DNA of 29,172 bases, from the IMG/VR virus record IMGVR_UViG_3300034068_000230, positions 1 through 29,172 of that record; one strand, written 5' to 3'. The DNA comes from a virus. The notes under the pieces were generated by a model that saw only the letters and a program-made list of their open reading frames with translations, searched no databases and was not told the DNA's origin. Positions 6,651 to 13,195 of the stretch are shown here, one piece after another; the stretch's first letter is position 1, and each line of letters opens with the position of its first letter. Made by a program: the position numbers and the translations under genes.

Positions 6651-7102
6651 TTGATGCCCTCCGCAATCAAGGCGTGCTCCAACAAAAGCACCGCATCTGC
6701 CGTCTTAAGCGTAATGTGGAGGCTAGGCTGCCGTTGCTGCGCCAAGCCCTTCAGATGGCCCTTCCAGCGCGTTCCATGCGTCTTGCTGGTGCCTGCACCC
6801 AAAGTCCGCTGCCACCGCTGTGGTGTCACCTCGATGCACCTGGTGTTCATGCTGGCGATGAGGCCATGCAGGAAGCCGACATTGCGACCGAAGTTGAACA
6901 TGGCGCTACCCGGCGCCCCTTTGCCTCCGATGTAACCACCGACCTTTTCGATGTAGACCACATCCGACTGGCTCAGGAAGTTGACCAGGACATCTCGGAT
7001 GTCCCTGTCGGTCGTCGGCATGGGCTCCAGGGTGACCCGGTTGCCGGCGAAGTGCGCCAGGCCGCCGCTCATGCCTGGGTCGATGGCCAAGATCCGTTTC
7101 AT
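6647..7102 (-). CDS. RuvC-like Holliday junction resolvase
   Basis: The protein resolves four-way or branched DNA, probably before packaging. It has the ribonuclease-H-fold signature of the RuvC family: AIDPGMSGG (D8), VVYIEKV (E52) and KTADAVLLLEHA (D136) as acidic metal ligands. At 151 aa it is near the usual RuvC size. It lies between a predicted ribbon-helix-helix gene and small early genes, each overlapping by 4 bases. A phage with a replication module and no polymerase often carries such a resolvase. Confidence 0.88.
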   Translation of the reverse strand: MKRILAIDPGMSGGLAHFAGNRVTLEPMPTTDRDIRDVLVNFLSQSDVVYIEKVGGYIGGKGAPGSAMFNFGRNVGFLHGLIASMNTRCIEVTPQRWQRTLGAGTSKTHGTRWKGHLKGLAQQRQPSLHITLKTADAVLLLEHALIAEGIK

Positions 7103-7236
7103 CGGGCGGCCTTCTTTAGCCAGGCTAAGATTGCATGGTCGGCCACCGCCTGAATCTTGAGGCCGTTGACGAGGCAGTAGGCTCGCAGTTTTTGGTGGGT
7201 GGTTGGTGTCACGTTGATGGTCTTAGGCTTGTTCAT
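7099..7236 (-). CDS. Ribbon-helix-helix-like protein, 45 aa
   Basis: A short gene with overlapping ATGA junctions at both ends (7233-7236 and 7099-7102). The protein reads MNKPKTINVTPTTHQKLRAY, CLVNGLKIQAVADHAILAWL, KKAAR. The short beta strand (KTINVTP) followed by two helices with LRAYC and AILAWL is what Arc/CopG-type ribbon-helix-helix proteins look like, so it may be a dimeric DNA-binding repressor. No search was run. Its exact fit between two genes makes it very likely to be translated. Confidence 0.72.
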   Translation of the reverse strand: MNKPKTINVTPTTHQKLRAYCLVNGLKIQAVADHAILAWLKKAAR

Positions 7237-7709
7237 TGGGTAAGCTGCTTAGAGATCTCCTGGCCGAGGCTGGATGATGTTCTGCCCAGGAGGGCTACAC
7301 GGTGCGCCATCTTCTCGGTCACAGCCTCGTGCCTCTTCCTTTCACATTCCGACAGCAGGTTAAGGTTCGTCCTGGTGCCCAGGATTACCGATGCCTTAAG
7401 GCTGTTTACTGCCACGCGGTTCATGCGCTCCATTTCGTCGGCGTTGGTATTGGGAGGCGCGATATGGAAGCCAGCCCCGCGGAGACCCCTCTGGCTGAAG
7501 TTCATTCCTCGGTGCCGCAGCACCATCCGGATGTTCAAGATTTCCATGTTAAATTCCACGCTTCCGAACTTCTCCTCTAGTGCTGCCTCCATCTCCTCGG
7601 TGGTCACGGTCAGGCCATAGGCCAGCCGGTGCTCGTTGCGTTCGATCCAGTCCTTCCAGAGCGGAAGGCGCCGGACCTCTTCTTCGTTGATCATGTCTTG
7701 TGTTTCCAT
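7233..7709 (-). CDS. Possible winged-helix protein, 158 aa
   Basis: The function is not recognised. The middle, IRMVLRHRGMNFSQRGLRGA followed by GFHIAPP, resembles the recognition helix and wing of OmpR-type winged-helix domains (typically xRRxLxxxG...xRGxGYxIxPP). The first 40 residues are acidic, and the C-terminus is helical. The gene is preceded by three units of the GGCNN repeat, with the last hairpin ending 14 bases before its ATG. If those repeats are attenuators, this gene is the immediate target. Leader CACAACATG, no Shine-Dalgarno. Confidence 0.6.
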   Translation of the reverse strand: METQDMINEEEVRRLPLWKDWIERNEHRLAYGLTVTTEEMEAALEEKFGSVEFNMEILNIRMVLRHRGMNFSQRGLRGAGFHIAPPNTNADEMERMNRVAVNSLKASVILGTRTNLNLLSECERKRHEAVTEKMAHRVALLGRTSSSLGQEISKQLTQ

Positions 7710-7723
7710 GTTGTGAAAGTTGC

Positions 7724-7929
7724 CCGGTGTTACCGCACACCGGAAAGCGTTGTTGCCCTACCAAGCCGAGCCGAGCCCTGCCCTGCCAAGCCACGCCCTA
7801 CCGCTCCCTGAAAAATTGTCTGAGTTACCGTACCCAGTGACGTGTTGCCTGGCCATGCCCGGCCCTGCGAAGCCCAGCCGCGCCCTGCCGCGCCAATCCC
7901 TAAAAAATTGTCCCGGATACCGCGCCGGG
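7724..7929 (-). promoter_or_regulatory. Three hairpins with constant RCGGYA loops (locus 1)
   Basis: Stems are at 7724-7730/7737-7743 (7 bp), 7820-7825/7832-7837 (6 bp with one pair that is A/C on the plus strand but U-G in minus-strand RNA) and 7912-7916/7925-7929 (5 bp plus an internal mismatch). Stem sequences differ, yet the 6-nt loop on the transcribed strand is GCGGUA, ACGGUA and GCGGUA. After the second and third hairpins the RNA reads ACAAUUUUU(U), like a short intrinsic terminator. After the first it continues GCAACUUUC to the next gene. Covariation and wobble support a minus-strand RNA structure. Confidence 0.75.
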
Positions 7930-8000
7930 TCGCGTGTTGCCTTGCCTGGCCGCGCCGAGCCTGGCCGCGCCGCGCCTAGCCATACCCAGCCTTGAGAAAA
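7724..8000 (-). repeat. GGCNN composite repeat locus 1 (three units)
   Basis: On the minus strand each unit is a U-rich box, then GGC triplets exactly 5 nt apart, a 9-11 nt spacer and a hairpin. Counted on the plus strand as GCC-type triplets, the arrays start every 5 bases from 7755 to 7805, 7847 to 7897 and 7939 to 7989: eleven triplets each. The two spacer bases vary freely. Exceptions to GCC are ACC at 7760, 7800 and 7984, TCC at 7805 and 7897, and GCG at 7867. Units are contiguous (about 7724-7820, 7820-7913, 7912-8000). The locus begins directly at the stop codon of the 8001-8576 gene and fills the gap to the 7233-7709 gene. No reading frame is conserved through it. Confidence 0.9.
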
Positions 8001-8576
8001 TCAAACCACCTCGACAGTGAACCGGCCGAACTTCGGTCGCCAGTCGCCCAGGCCGACCAATCCGCCAGCCTCGCGTGTTGCGTCGATTACCTGCTCCTTT
8101 GAGACAACCGATTCGTCAAACTCAATGGTGCAGGTCGCCCACCAACCGGAAGGAACCATCGGCCGGACTCGAATGATTCCTAGGTCGACCCGCTTTCGCA
8201 GTGTGAATGCTGGGTCGGAGTAAATCTGCTCCTTGGTCTGGCCCATCTTGCGATGGTGAATCACCACCTCTGCCTCGGATAGGAGCACCGCGGCGTCGAA
8301 CTTCTTGCCGAGTCGCGCCTTCTTGGCGCCGTCCTTGAGGCACTTCTCGATGTTGTCGCACGGAAGGACCATGCCGTTCTCGATGTCTGACCAGTAAAGG
8401 CCGGCCTCCCATTCGAGGCGGTCGCGTTCGTCATGATCGCTTGGTGTCATGTTTTTGCTGCCCTTGACGGTGATCCGTTTGATCGCCACGACATAAGGGT
8501 TTTTGTGATCCACCATGTCGCCGTTGTGCATGATGAGGGGCCGCAGCCCGGTGAGTTTGACTTTGATTTGCTTCAT
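8001..8576 (-). CDS. Conserved phage protein, 191 aa, RAMP/Cas7-like by pattern
   Basis: I recognise the pattern from many phage genomes but know no assigned function. It starts with KVKLTGLRPLIMHNGDMVD, has a WEAGLYW...GMVLPCDNIEKC segment and ends with GGLVGLGDWRPKFGRFTVEV. The beginning (a beta strand leading into PLIMHNG), the middle PxxNIExxL and the glycine-rich GLGDWRPKFGRF end recall the ferredoxin-fold RAMP proteins (Cas5/Cas7), so an RNA- or ssDNA-binding role is possible. The gene is flanked on both sides by GGCNN repeat loci and is the only gene with that placement. Its leader is CAA-rich with no Shine-Dalgarno. The RAMP link is my inference from motifs. Confidence 0.6.
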   Translation of the reverse strand: MKQIKVKLTGLRPLIMHNGDMVDHKNPYVVAIKRITVKGSKNMTPSDHDERDRLEWEAGLYWSDIENGMVLPCDNIEKCLKDGAKKARLGKKFDAAVLLSEAEVVIHHRKMGQTKEQIYSDPAFTLRKRVDLGIIRVRPMVPSGWWATCTIEFDESVVSKEQVIDATREAGGLVGLGDWRPKFGRFTVEVV

Positions 8577-8619
8577 GTTGTTTTGCTTTGGTTGCCTTGT
8601 TGTTGTTTACCGAAAGTGT

Positions 8620-8743
8620 CCGGTGATACCGCCCACCGGCAGGCGTTGTTGCCTCGCGCTGCCGCGCCGTGCCACACCGCGCCGCGCCGTGCCTAGCCGT
8701 GCCGAGCCCGACCCTGAAAAATTGTCCTGGTTGCCGTACCAGG
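8620..8743 (-). promoter_or_regulatory. Two hairpins with RCGGYA loops (locus 2)
   Basis: Stems are 8620-8625/8634-8639 (6 bp plus a U-G pair in minus-strand RNA) and 8726-8731/8738-8743 (6 bp). On the transcribed strand their loops are GCGGUA and ACGGCA. The hairpin at 8726-8743 is followed by ACAAUUUUUC; the one nearer the 8001-8576 gene is followed by ACACUUUCGG and then the CAAC leader. The arrangement repeats that of locus 1: the hairpin nearest the gene lacks the U-run and the internal one has it. Confidence 0.75.
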
Positions 8744-8813
8744 TGACGTATTGCCTCGCCATGCCGAGCCAAGCCGTGCCAGGCCATGCTACGCCAAGCC
8801 GAGCCTCGGAAAA
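8620..8813 (-). repeat. GGCNN composite repeat locus 2 (two units)
   Basis: It has the same architecture as the locus at 7724-8000. Plus-strand triplets start every 5 bases from 8651 to 8711 (thirteen) and from 8753 to 8803 (eleven). Non-GCC triplets are GCG at 8656, ACC at 8676 and 8711, and GCT at 8788. The first unit is bounded by CTGAAAAATTGTC and the second by TCGGAAAATCA, which runs into the stop of the transglycosylase-like gene. Locus 2 therefore fills the gap between that gene and the leader of the 8001-8576 gene. Confidence 0.9.
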
Positions 8814-9143
8814 TCATTTGATGACCTTCTGCACCTTCGCCCAGTAAGCCACCGTCGAAGCCTTGCGGTCGCCAGTCGGGCCCCCATTCCATCTCCTGGC
8901 CAACTGCTCGGTGGTGGCGCCGCGGCCGTAGTGGGTCAGGTAGGCCTGGCAGACTGCTCGGGCTGCCACCCGGTTGGTCATGTCCTGGTGCCGGTAATGG
9001 CTGCCGGTGATCCGGTTGACGTCCAGGACAACGGCCTTGTGAATCTGGAGGCAGCCAATGGCGCGGCCTTGGTCACCGATGGCCAGGTCGTTATTGCTGC
9101 TCTCGACCAGCATCAGGGCGGTGATGAGGTTGGTCAGGTTCAT
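8814..9143 (-). CDS. Lytic-transglycosylase-like endolysin, 109 aa
   Basis: The protein probably cleaves the glycan strands of peptidoglycan at lysis. The start LITALMLVESSNNDLAIGDQ carries the ES[SG]-N motif of SLT/lysozyme-like folds, with E14 as the likely catalytic acid. GRAIGCLQIHKAVVLDVNRI matches the G-x-x-Q-I-H/T segment that follows, and RRWNGGP resembles the (Y/W)N(G/A)G motif. At 109 aa it is a minimal catalytic domain without a cell-wall-binding part or signal peptide, so it needs a holin. It is 10 kb away from the holin-like cluster at 18.7-19.4 kb. It overlaps the upstream gene as ATGA, and its stop abuts the GGCNN repeat locus. Confidence 0.75.
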   Translation of the reverse strand: MNLTNLITALMLVESSNNDLAIGDQGRAIGCLQIHKAVVLDVNRITGSHYRHQDMTNRVAARAVCQAYLTHYGRGATTEQLARRWNGGPTGDRKASTVAYWAKVQKVIK

Positions 9144-9403
9144 GGCTGGACGTAGCAGGAGATTCCATCGACCACGATGATGCCGTGGCCGCCGTCGATT
9201 ATGGCTACCACAGCGCTAGTCTCGGCCTCGACCAGTGTCGCCGGCCGGATGTACATCCCCGACTTGTAGTCGTGCAGGTCGCCGTTGGAATGGTCGAATG
9301 CCTGGAAGCAGGGCATCGAGCAGAAGTTGCCCATCTCTCGGTCTTCGGGCAGCGGTCCTTGGCAGTGGATGCAGGTGGTGGGTTGGAAGAGGATGTTACT
9401 CAT
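9140..9403 (-). CDS. Putative zinc-finger protein, 87 aa
   Basis: The N-terminus carries two cysteine pairs, TCIHCQG (C11, C14) and NFCSMPCFQ (C28, C32), which fits a small zinc ribbon of the treble-clef/FYVE-like size. The rest is a short beta-rich domain (AVVAIIDGGHGIIVVDGISC). Function unknown. The gene is coupled to the endolysin gene by ATGA. Its leader is CACCACC and CAAC repeats without a Shine-Dalgarno. Confidence 0.65.
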   Translation of the reverse strand: MSNILFQPTTCIHCQGPLPEDREMGNFCSMPCFQAFDHSNGDLHDYKSGMYIRPATLVEAETSAVVAIIDGGHGIIVVDGISCYVQP

Positions 9404-9438
9404 GGTGTTGCTGTTGTTTGCTTTGGTGGTGGTTGTTT

Positions 9439-9457
9439 GCGCGTTGGCCAGTCGCGC
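9439..9457 (-). promoter_or_regulatory. GCGCG/CGCGC hairpin upstream of the zinc-finger gene
   Basis: GCGCG (9439-9443) and CGCGC (9453-9457) flank a GGCC core. On the minus strand the element reads GGGGCGCG...GGCC...CGCGCAAACAAC, close to the element at 4089-4112 (GGGGCGCG...GGCC...CGCGCAACAAC). Both lie in gaps just under 100 bases long (9404-9499 here) directly before CAA-rich leaders. A shared promoter or binding site is possible. Confidence 0.35.
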
Positions 9458-9499
9458 CCCTGGTTGGGTGGTATTCGCCCCACCCGGGCGTAAATTGAA

Positions 9500-9733
9500 T
9501 TAGTTCCAATCGGGATGGTTGCTGGTCACAAGAGCCACCCGATCCCATCCGCGGCAGAGTGCAATGTGACCGCCACCAATGTGAACGTAAGCCGAGTTAA
9601 CTGCATTTCGCAGAATCTGAGCGGCTTGTTGGCGGGTCAATTCGCCAAGGTCTGCACCAGTTTTTAAAAGAACGATTGCAGTGCGCTCTTCTGTGGTGGG
9701 GGTGTTTTCGTATCGGACGGTGATCTTGCTCAT
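9500..9733 (-). CDS. Hypothetical protein, 77 aa
   Basis: Not recognised. It starts with a beta strand (MSKITVRYENTPTTEERTAI), followed by a helical part (GELTRQQAAQILRNAVNSAY) and a glycine-histidine turn (HIGGGHIALCRGWDRVALV). It is the first small gene after the 912-aa tail-tip gene. Leader AAACCAAAGCAAAACATG, without a Shine-Dalgarno. Confidence 0.55.
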   Translation of the reverse strand: MSKITVRYENTPTTEERTAIVLLKTGADLGELTRQQAAQILRNAVNSAYVHIGGGHIALCRGWDRVALVTSNHPDWN

Positions 9734-9801
9734 GTTTTGCTTTGGTTTGCTGTTTTTGTTGCCTTCGACGTGATCAAGATGGGCGATGCCCAGCCTTTCG
9801 T

Positions 9802-9827
9802 CTACAGAGAAAACTGTTTTTCTGTAG
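9802..9827. promoter_or_regulatory. Hairpin after the 912-aa gene
   Basis: CTACAGAGAAA (9802-9812) pairs with TTTTTCTGTAG (9817-9827) through 11 pairs including one G-T, leaving a 4-base loop. It begins 42 bases downstream of the stop of the 912-aa gene on the minus strand. There is no U-run after it in either direction, so it may be an RNA-stabilising or processing stem rather than a classic terminator. The rest of the 135-base gap (9734-9868) shows nothing else clear besides the tandem repeat at 9851. Confidence 0.5.
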
Positions 9828-9850
9828 ATTTGAGAGAAAACCCAATGTTT

Positions 9851-9872
9851 ACAGGGGTCAAACAGGGGTCAA
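9851..9872. repeat. 11-bp direct repeat over the stop of the 912-aa gene
   Basis: ACAGGGGTCAA occurs twice in tandem at 9851-9861 and 9862-9872. The stop codon (TGA on the minus strand, 9871-9869) lies in the second copy. The duplication could be a recent slippage event and shows a second, out-of-use TGA in the other copy. Confidence 0.7.
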
Positions 9873-12607
9873 ATTCCCTTAAGATCAACGAAGCTCAAGG
9901 TCATGTATTCCTGAGCGTTGGCCGTTGCGTCGAAGTAGGAGATGACCTTCTGCGTCTCTCGTTGCGAGTAGCTCCGGTAGTCTTTGACTCGGGTCGCAAC
10001 CACCGCAGGGAACTCGGTCGGCTGCCCGTTCTCGGTCTGCCAGTTGCCCGACGTGAAGCCGAACTTCCGGCACCAGGTCTGCAAGTTCTCAGGCGGCACA
10101 AAGAAATACTCGGTCGAAAAGCTGTCCTCGCCTCGGAAGCATTGGACGCCGTAGCCGCTTAGAAGATCGTAGCCGGCCTGGTCGAGATACCAGGCATCCA
10201 GGTCGAAGTCGGGCTCGTACCCGGTGCCAAAGAATGCAGGCAGGCCCGGGGCGAAGTTCTGCGTGCACAAGCACGGCGACTGCGTCCAAGAATCGAGGCG
10301 CCATTGCAGCAGGTTCCACAACCAGGCGCTCTTCGGGATCTTGTGGAAGAATGGGCCGCAGCCTGGTCCGCCGTTTAAAAGGTTACGGGCGACATAGGGT
10401 ATCGCGAAAATGTAGGTGTTACCTTCCCAGTCAAACTTGATGGACGTCAGATAATCAGCGTTTGCATTGACCGGCGAAGCCATTGAAAGCGGAAGTGTCG
10501 AAGCAAACCGGGCATTTCGTCGATCTCTGAACACGTCGTCGACGGCGACCTTAACCACGGTGACAAATGAGGAATTAGGCCCGTCGGGTTTGACGGCGAA
10601 CTTCGGAGTTTTGTTTGGACTACCTAGGATCCGAACCGAGGCATCCACACCGTTTGGACCGCCCCATTTGTTGACCCAGAAGTCGGCCTCGTAGCCACTG
10701 TTTGATTGATAGTCAGGGTCGCCATAGGTGGCTCGCATCAGCTCGTTGTCGTAGTTGCCTGAGCTGAATCCCCAAGGCCCTCCTGGTGGGATGTAGGCCG
10801 CATTGATGGCCCCTTGAAAGATTGTCGACGAGGTTGGAATCGAGTCCCCGATCTTGGTGGGGAACATATTCTGCCACGGTATCCCAGGAGATGTTGCTCC
10901 TGAATTTCTCGATGGAGCAATCAGGACCGTGTCGGTTTTTGATTCGAAATAGAAGTTGGTCCATGCACCGACGCCATATCCCGCGTTGCGGCTTTTGACG
11001 TAAAGCTGTGTAGACGTCGCGTAGGCTTCGAAATCAATCAGCAGATTACCGTCGATGCCTATCGGGCTTCCTACGCTACAGGCCAGCCCCTGGGGCGTAA
11101 GCCTGAGTAGGCCGACCCGATCCTCGGTGATGTCGTGGACGTCGTCGTAGTTGGCAAGGAATCCAGCTTCAACAGCCAGCTTTCGGCGCACATCCAGCGC
11201 CTTGTCAAAGATCGTTGCCTCATTGCCGGCAGACCAGAATGAGCTGGTGCCGCTGGATGGAGGGTAGACCGTCGAAATTGTTATTGGTGTCGTGCTAATC
11301 TCCCAGACTGGACTCTCTCCGTTGTTGAAGATGTTGCAGTCGATGGGTGTGATTTGGAAGTAACCGCGGCGGCTGGTGAGGGTGATGCTGGTCGGGTTTT
11401 GGACGACAGTAATGCCAAGCGCCTCCAGCCTTTGGACTAAGCTCCCAACACCCGGGAAGTTGACTTCGCGATCCTCATAGGTCGGATTGGTGCCATTTGG
11501 GTCGATGGTGTATCTGACTTGTGCGCGTCCCCAGGTGAACACCAGGTCGCCGAGCTGCTGCCTGTGGTCGCCGGGGTCGGCGTAGGTCTGGGGGTACACC
11601 TGCCGGATGTCGTGCTGCACCGTCGGATCGATCTGGGCGCCCATCGTGTGCAGCCAGTCGAACATGATGAACGGGTTGGCCACGTTGTTGGCCTGGGCCG
11701 ACCGTTCCAGCGCCAGGAACGGCGAGGTGTTGGGTATCTGCCAGCTCGGCGGTCCCTCGGCGAAATACGGCACGTCACCCGGGAAGTACGGGAAGAAATG
11801 GTAACAGAAGCCACCGTTAGGCCAGCGCGTGGCCCATGTGCCGTCCTTGCGGCGTCGGAATGCTCGGACCTGCCCTGGGCCTACAAACTCCCTATCGGCG
11901 TTGCCATCGGGTAGCTGGAGCAGCACCTGCACGGTGGTGGTGCCGCAGTTGTGCACCCGCCAGCAGTCGTAACGCTGGTAGGTGTTGAGGATACGAAAGA
12001 CGGTCAGGCCCTCGATGGCGATCTCGGCGACAGCCAGCTTGTGCTTGTGGATCCGACCAGGAGGCAGTGTGGGGTCGGAAGGCCCGAGGCTGCCTCGGAC
12101 ATAGGACGTCAGGCCTGAACCGGCCTGAGGATCCCAGCCGAGGTGCACGTCGTACTGGATGCCGGCCACCTCTCGGCGCAGCAGCTCGAAGCTGTAGTGA
12201 ATCGATCCGACGTCGGCTGTAAAAGGATCGCCAGATGTGCTGTGGTGGTCGACGTAGACCTGGCCTCCGGCTGTGTCCAGGTACTTGTTCTCCAGCTTCG
12301 ACAGGGCGATCTTGGCTGCCTGTTGGCTGTGCTCGTCGCGGTAGTAGCCGATGCCAGGAATGGACGGGTTAGGCACTCCTCCGTCGTCATGCAGGCGCAT
12401 GGCCGTCTGCGGATCGTTCCGGTAGACATACCACACACCGTAAGGGAACGGCGCCGACCATTGATCGAAGGGCTGGAATCTCGATTGGGCCCACAGCGGA
12501 CCCATCTCATTCAACGCTGCCCGACATTTCGCGTCGAACCGGCTGTACAAGGTGTTCAGGTTGTAGGCCGTGAACATCTTGTCTTTCCTGTCGGTAGCGT
12601 AGGGCAT
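9869..12607 (-). CDS. Large tail-tip/virion protein, 912 aa
   Basis: The longest gene in the window, at the end of the tail module. I recognise no family. It is rich in Trp, Tyr, Pro, Gly and Asn, with long beta-strand and loop stretches and few helices, as in extracellular virion proteins. The first 200 residues include a YRNDPQTAMRLHDDGG segment, a HH pair (VDHHSTSG) and a ...DVHLGWDPQAGSGL segment. The C-terminal 150 residues contain a Cys pair (SPCLCTQ) and WLWNLLQWRLDSW. By position (after tape measure and distal-tail genes, before lysis and small genes) it is probably a baseplate hub, tip or receptor-binding component. No peptidase or glycosidase motif is evident. Confidence 0.6.
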   Translation of the reverse strand: MPYATDRKDKMFTAYNLNTLYSRFDAKCRAALNEMGPLWAQSRFQPFDQWSAPFPYGVWYVYRNDPQTAMRLHDDGGVPNPSIPGIGYYRDEHSQQAAKIALSKLENKYLDTAGGQVYVDHHSTSGDPFTADVGSIHYSFELLRREVAGIQYDVHLGWDPQAGSGLTSYVRGSLGPSDPTLPPGRIHKHKLAVAEIAIEGLTVFRILNTYQRYDCWRVHNCGTTTVQVLLQLPDGNADREFVGPGQVRAFRRRKDGTWATRWPNGGFCYHFFPYFPGDVPYFAEGPPSWQIPNTSPFLALERSAQANNVANPFIMFDWLHTMGAQIDPTVQHDIRQVYPQTYADPGDHRQQLGDLVFTWGRAQVRYTIDPNGTNPTYEDREVNFPGVGSLVQRLEALGITVVQNPTSITLTSRRGYFQITPIDCNIFNNGESPVWEISTTPITISTVYPPSSGTSSFWSAGNEATIFDKALDVRRKLAVEAGFLANYDDVHDITEDRVGLLRLTPQGLACSVGSPIGIDGNLLIDFEAYATSTQLYVKSRNAGYGVGAWTNFYFESKTDTVLIAPSRNSGATSPGIPWQNMFPTKIGDSIPTSSTIFQGAINAAYIPPGGPWGFSSGNYDNELMRATYGDPDYQSNSGYEADFWVNKWGGPNGVDASVRILGSPNKTPKFAVKPDGPNSSFVTVVKVAVDDVFRDRRNARFASTLPLSMASPVNANADYLTSIKFDWEGNTYIFAIPYVARNLLNGGPGCGPFFHKIPKSAWLWNLLQWRLDSWTQSPCLCTQNFAPGLPAFFGTGYEPDFDLDAWYLDQAGYDLLSGYGVQCFRGEDSFSTEYFFVPPENLQTWCRKFGFTSGNWQTENGQPTEFPAVVATRVKDYRSYSQRETQKVISYFDATANAQEYMTLSFVDLKGI

Positions 12608-12610
12608 GGG

Positions 12611-12820
12611 TCAGTAGAACCAGGACTCCTCGGAGGTCTGCACCGTTGTCGACATCACCGGGGTCTTTAGGGTCGTGCCGTTGGCGTTCTGCTCGACCCG
12701 TTGGCCAGGCCCGGCGACGAGCTGGACCCGTCGAACAGCCTCGATGAGCTGGTTAATGGCCCGGGCATGGTCTGCCTTAAGGCCGGTCTCGGCCAGTTTG
12801 GAGGGCAGTTGAATGGCCAT
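12611..12820 (-). CDS. Small virion-associated protein, 69 aa
   Basis: A short protein (MAIQLPSKLAETGLKADHAR, then a helix AINQLIEAVRRVQLV, then a Gly/Asn/Thr-rich tail ending EESWFY). It lies 3 bases before the 912-aa gene and may be a minor tail or tip protein. Function is inferred from context only. A potential second ATG lies a few bases upstream in another frame and is not used in this reading. Confidence 0.6.
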   Translation of the reverse strand: MAIQLPSKLAETGLKADHARAINQLIEAVRRVQLVAGPGQRVEQNANGTTLKTPVMSTTVQTSEESWFY

Positions 12821-12826
12821 GGCTGG

Positions 12827-13183
12827 TTAGATCTCGCAGAACTGGGCAAAGATCTTGACGGGGCTGTTGGAGGCCTTGACGTACATGGTGGCATCGACCC
12901 ATGGGATCAGGATGAACTGCCCGGCAGGCACCTGAAACGAGTACGGTGAGGAAGGCCCGATAGAGACCGGGTTGACCAGGTCCAGGTTGACCACCAGGAG
13001 GCGGTAGGGCGTCCCCAGGTCAGCGGTGAGGTCCAGAGTCTCGTCGCTTGTACCGACCACCTGGGTCTGCTGTCCCATGTCGGTGCCGGTCATGTTGGCA
13101 ATCGCGCTATAGGACAGTGAGTTGATTACGGCGCCGCCCTTGGAGGCGTAAAGCCGCGCGGACATCTCGACTTCGTTAGCCAT
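12827..13183 (-). CDS. Tail-associated beta protein, 118 aa (paralogue B)
   Basis: This all-beta protein is a diverged tandem copy of the next gene upstream (13196-13555). Both begin MA[DN]E[IV]xxxARLYASK, share TDMGxQTQV, a central YxLLxxNLD, a PAGxxxLxP strand and the end xFCE[VI]. Identity is about 40% by hand. The length and beta content fit a virion decoration or tail-fibre-associated domain. The leader TTTAAACCACCAACACCATG lacks a Shine-Dalgarno and is nearly the same as the one before 19874. Confidence 0.7.
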   Translation of the reverse strand: MANEVEMSARLYASKGGAVINSLSYSAIANMTGTDMGQQTQVVGTSDETLDLTADLGTPYRLLVVNLDLVNPVSIGPSSPYSFQVPAGQFILIPWVDATMYVKASNSPVKIFAQFCEI

Positions 13184-13195
13184 GGTGTTGGTGGT

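Noticed and set aside
7724-8813. A CRISPR array
   Set aside because: There are no constant repeats with unique 30-40 base spacers; the unit is a 5-nt periodic stretch plus a hairpin, and no Cas1/Cas2 genes are present.
7720-8892. Long ORFs on both strands across the GGCNN arrays (for example 7720-7995 plus, 8431-8892 minus, 8515-8847 plus)
   Set aside because: They translate the 5-nt repeats into Trp/Arg/Gly/His/Ala- or Pro/Ser-rich text in all frames, overlap real genes and are not in phase with the repeat units, which vary in length.
9500-9733. The 77-aa protein as a TRAP (MtrB)-like ring protein that binds the arrays
   Set aside because: Its size is similar to TRAP, but the sequence does not resemble the TRAP strands or the NAG-binding residues, so the size match alone is not enough.
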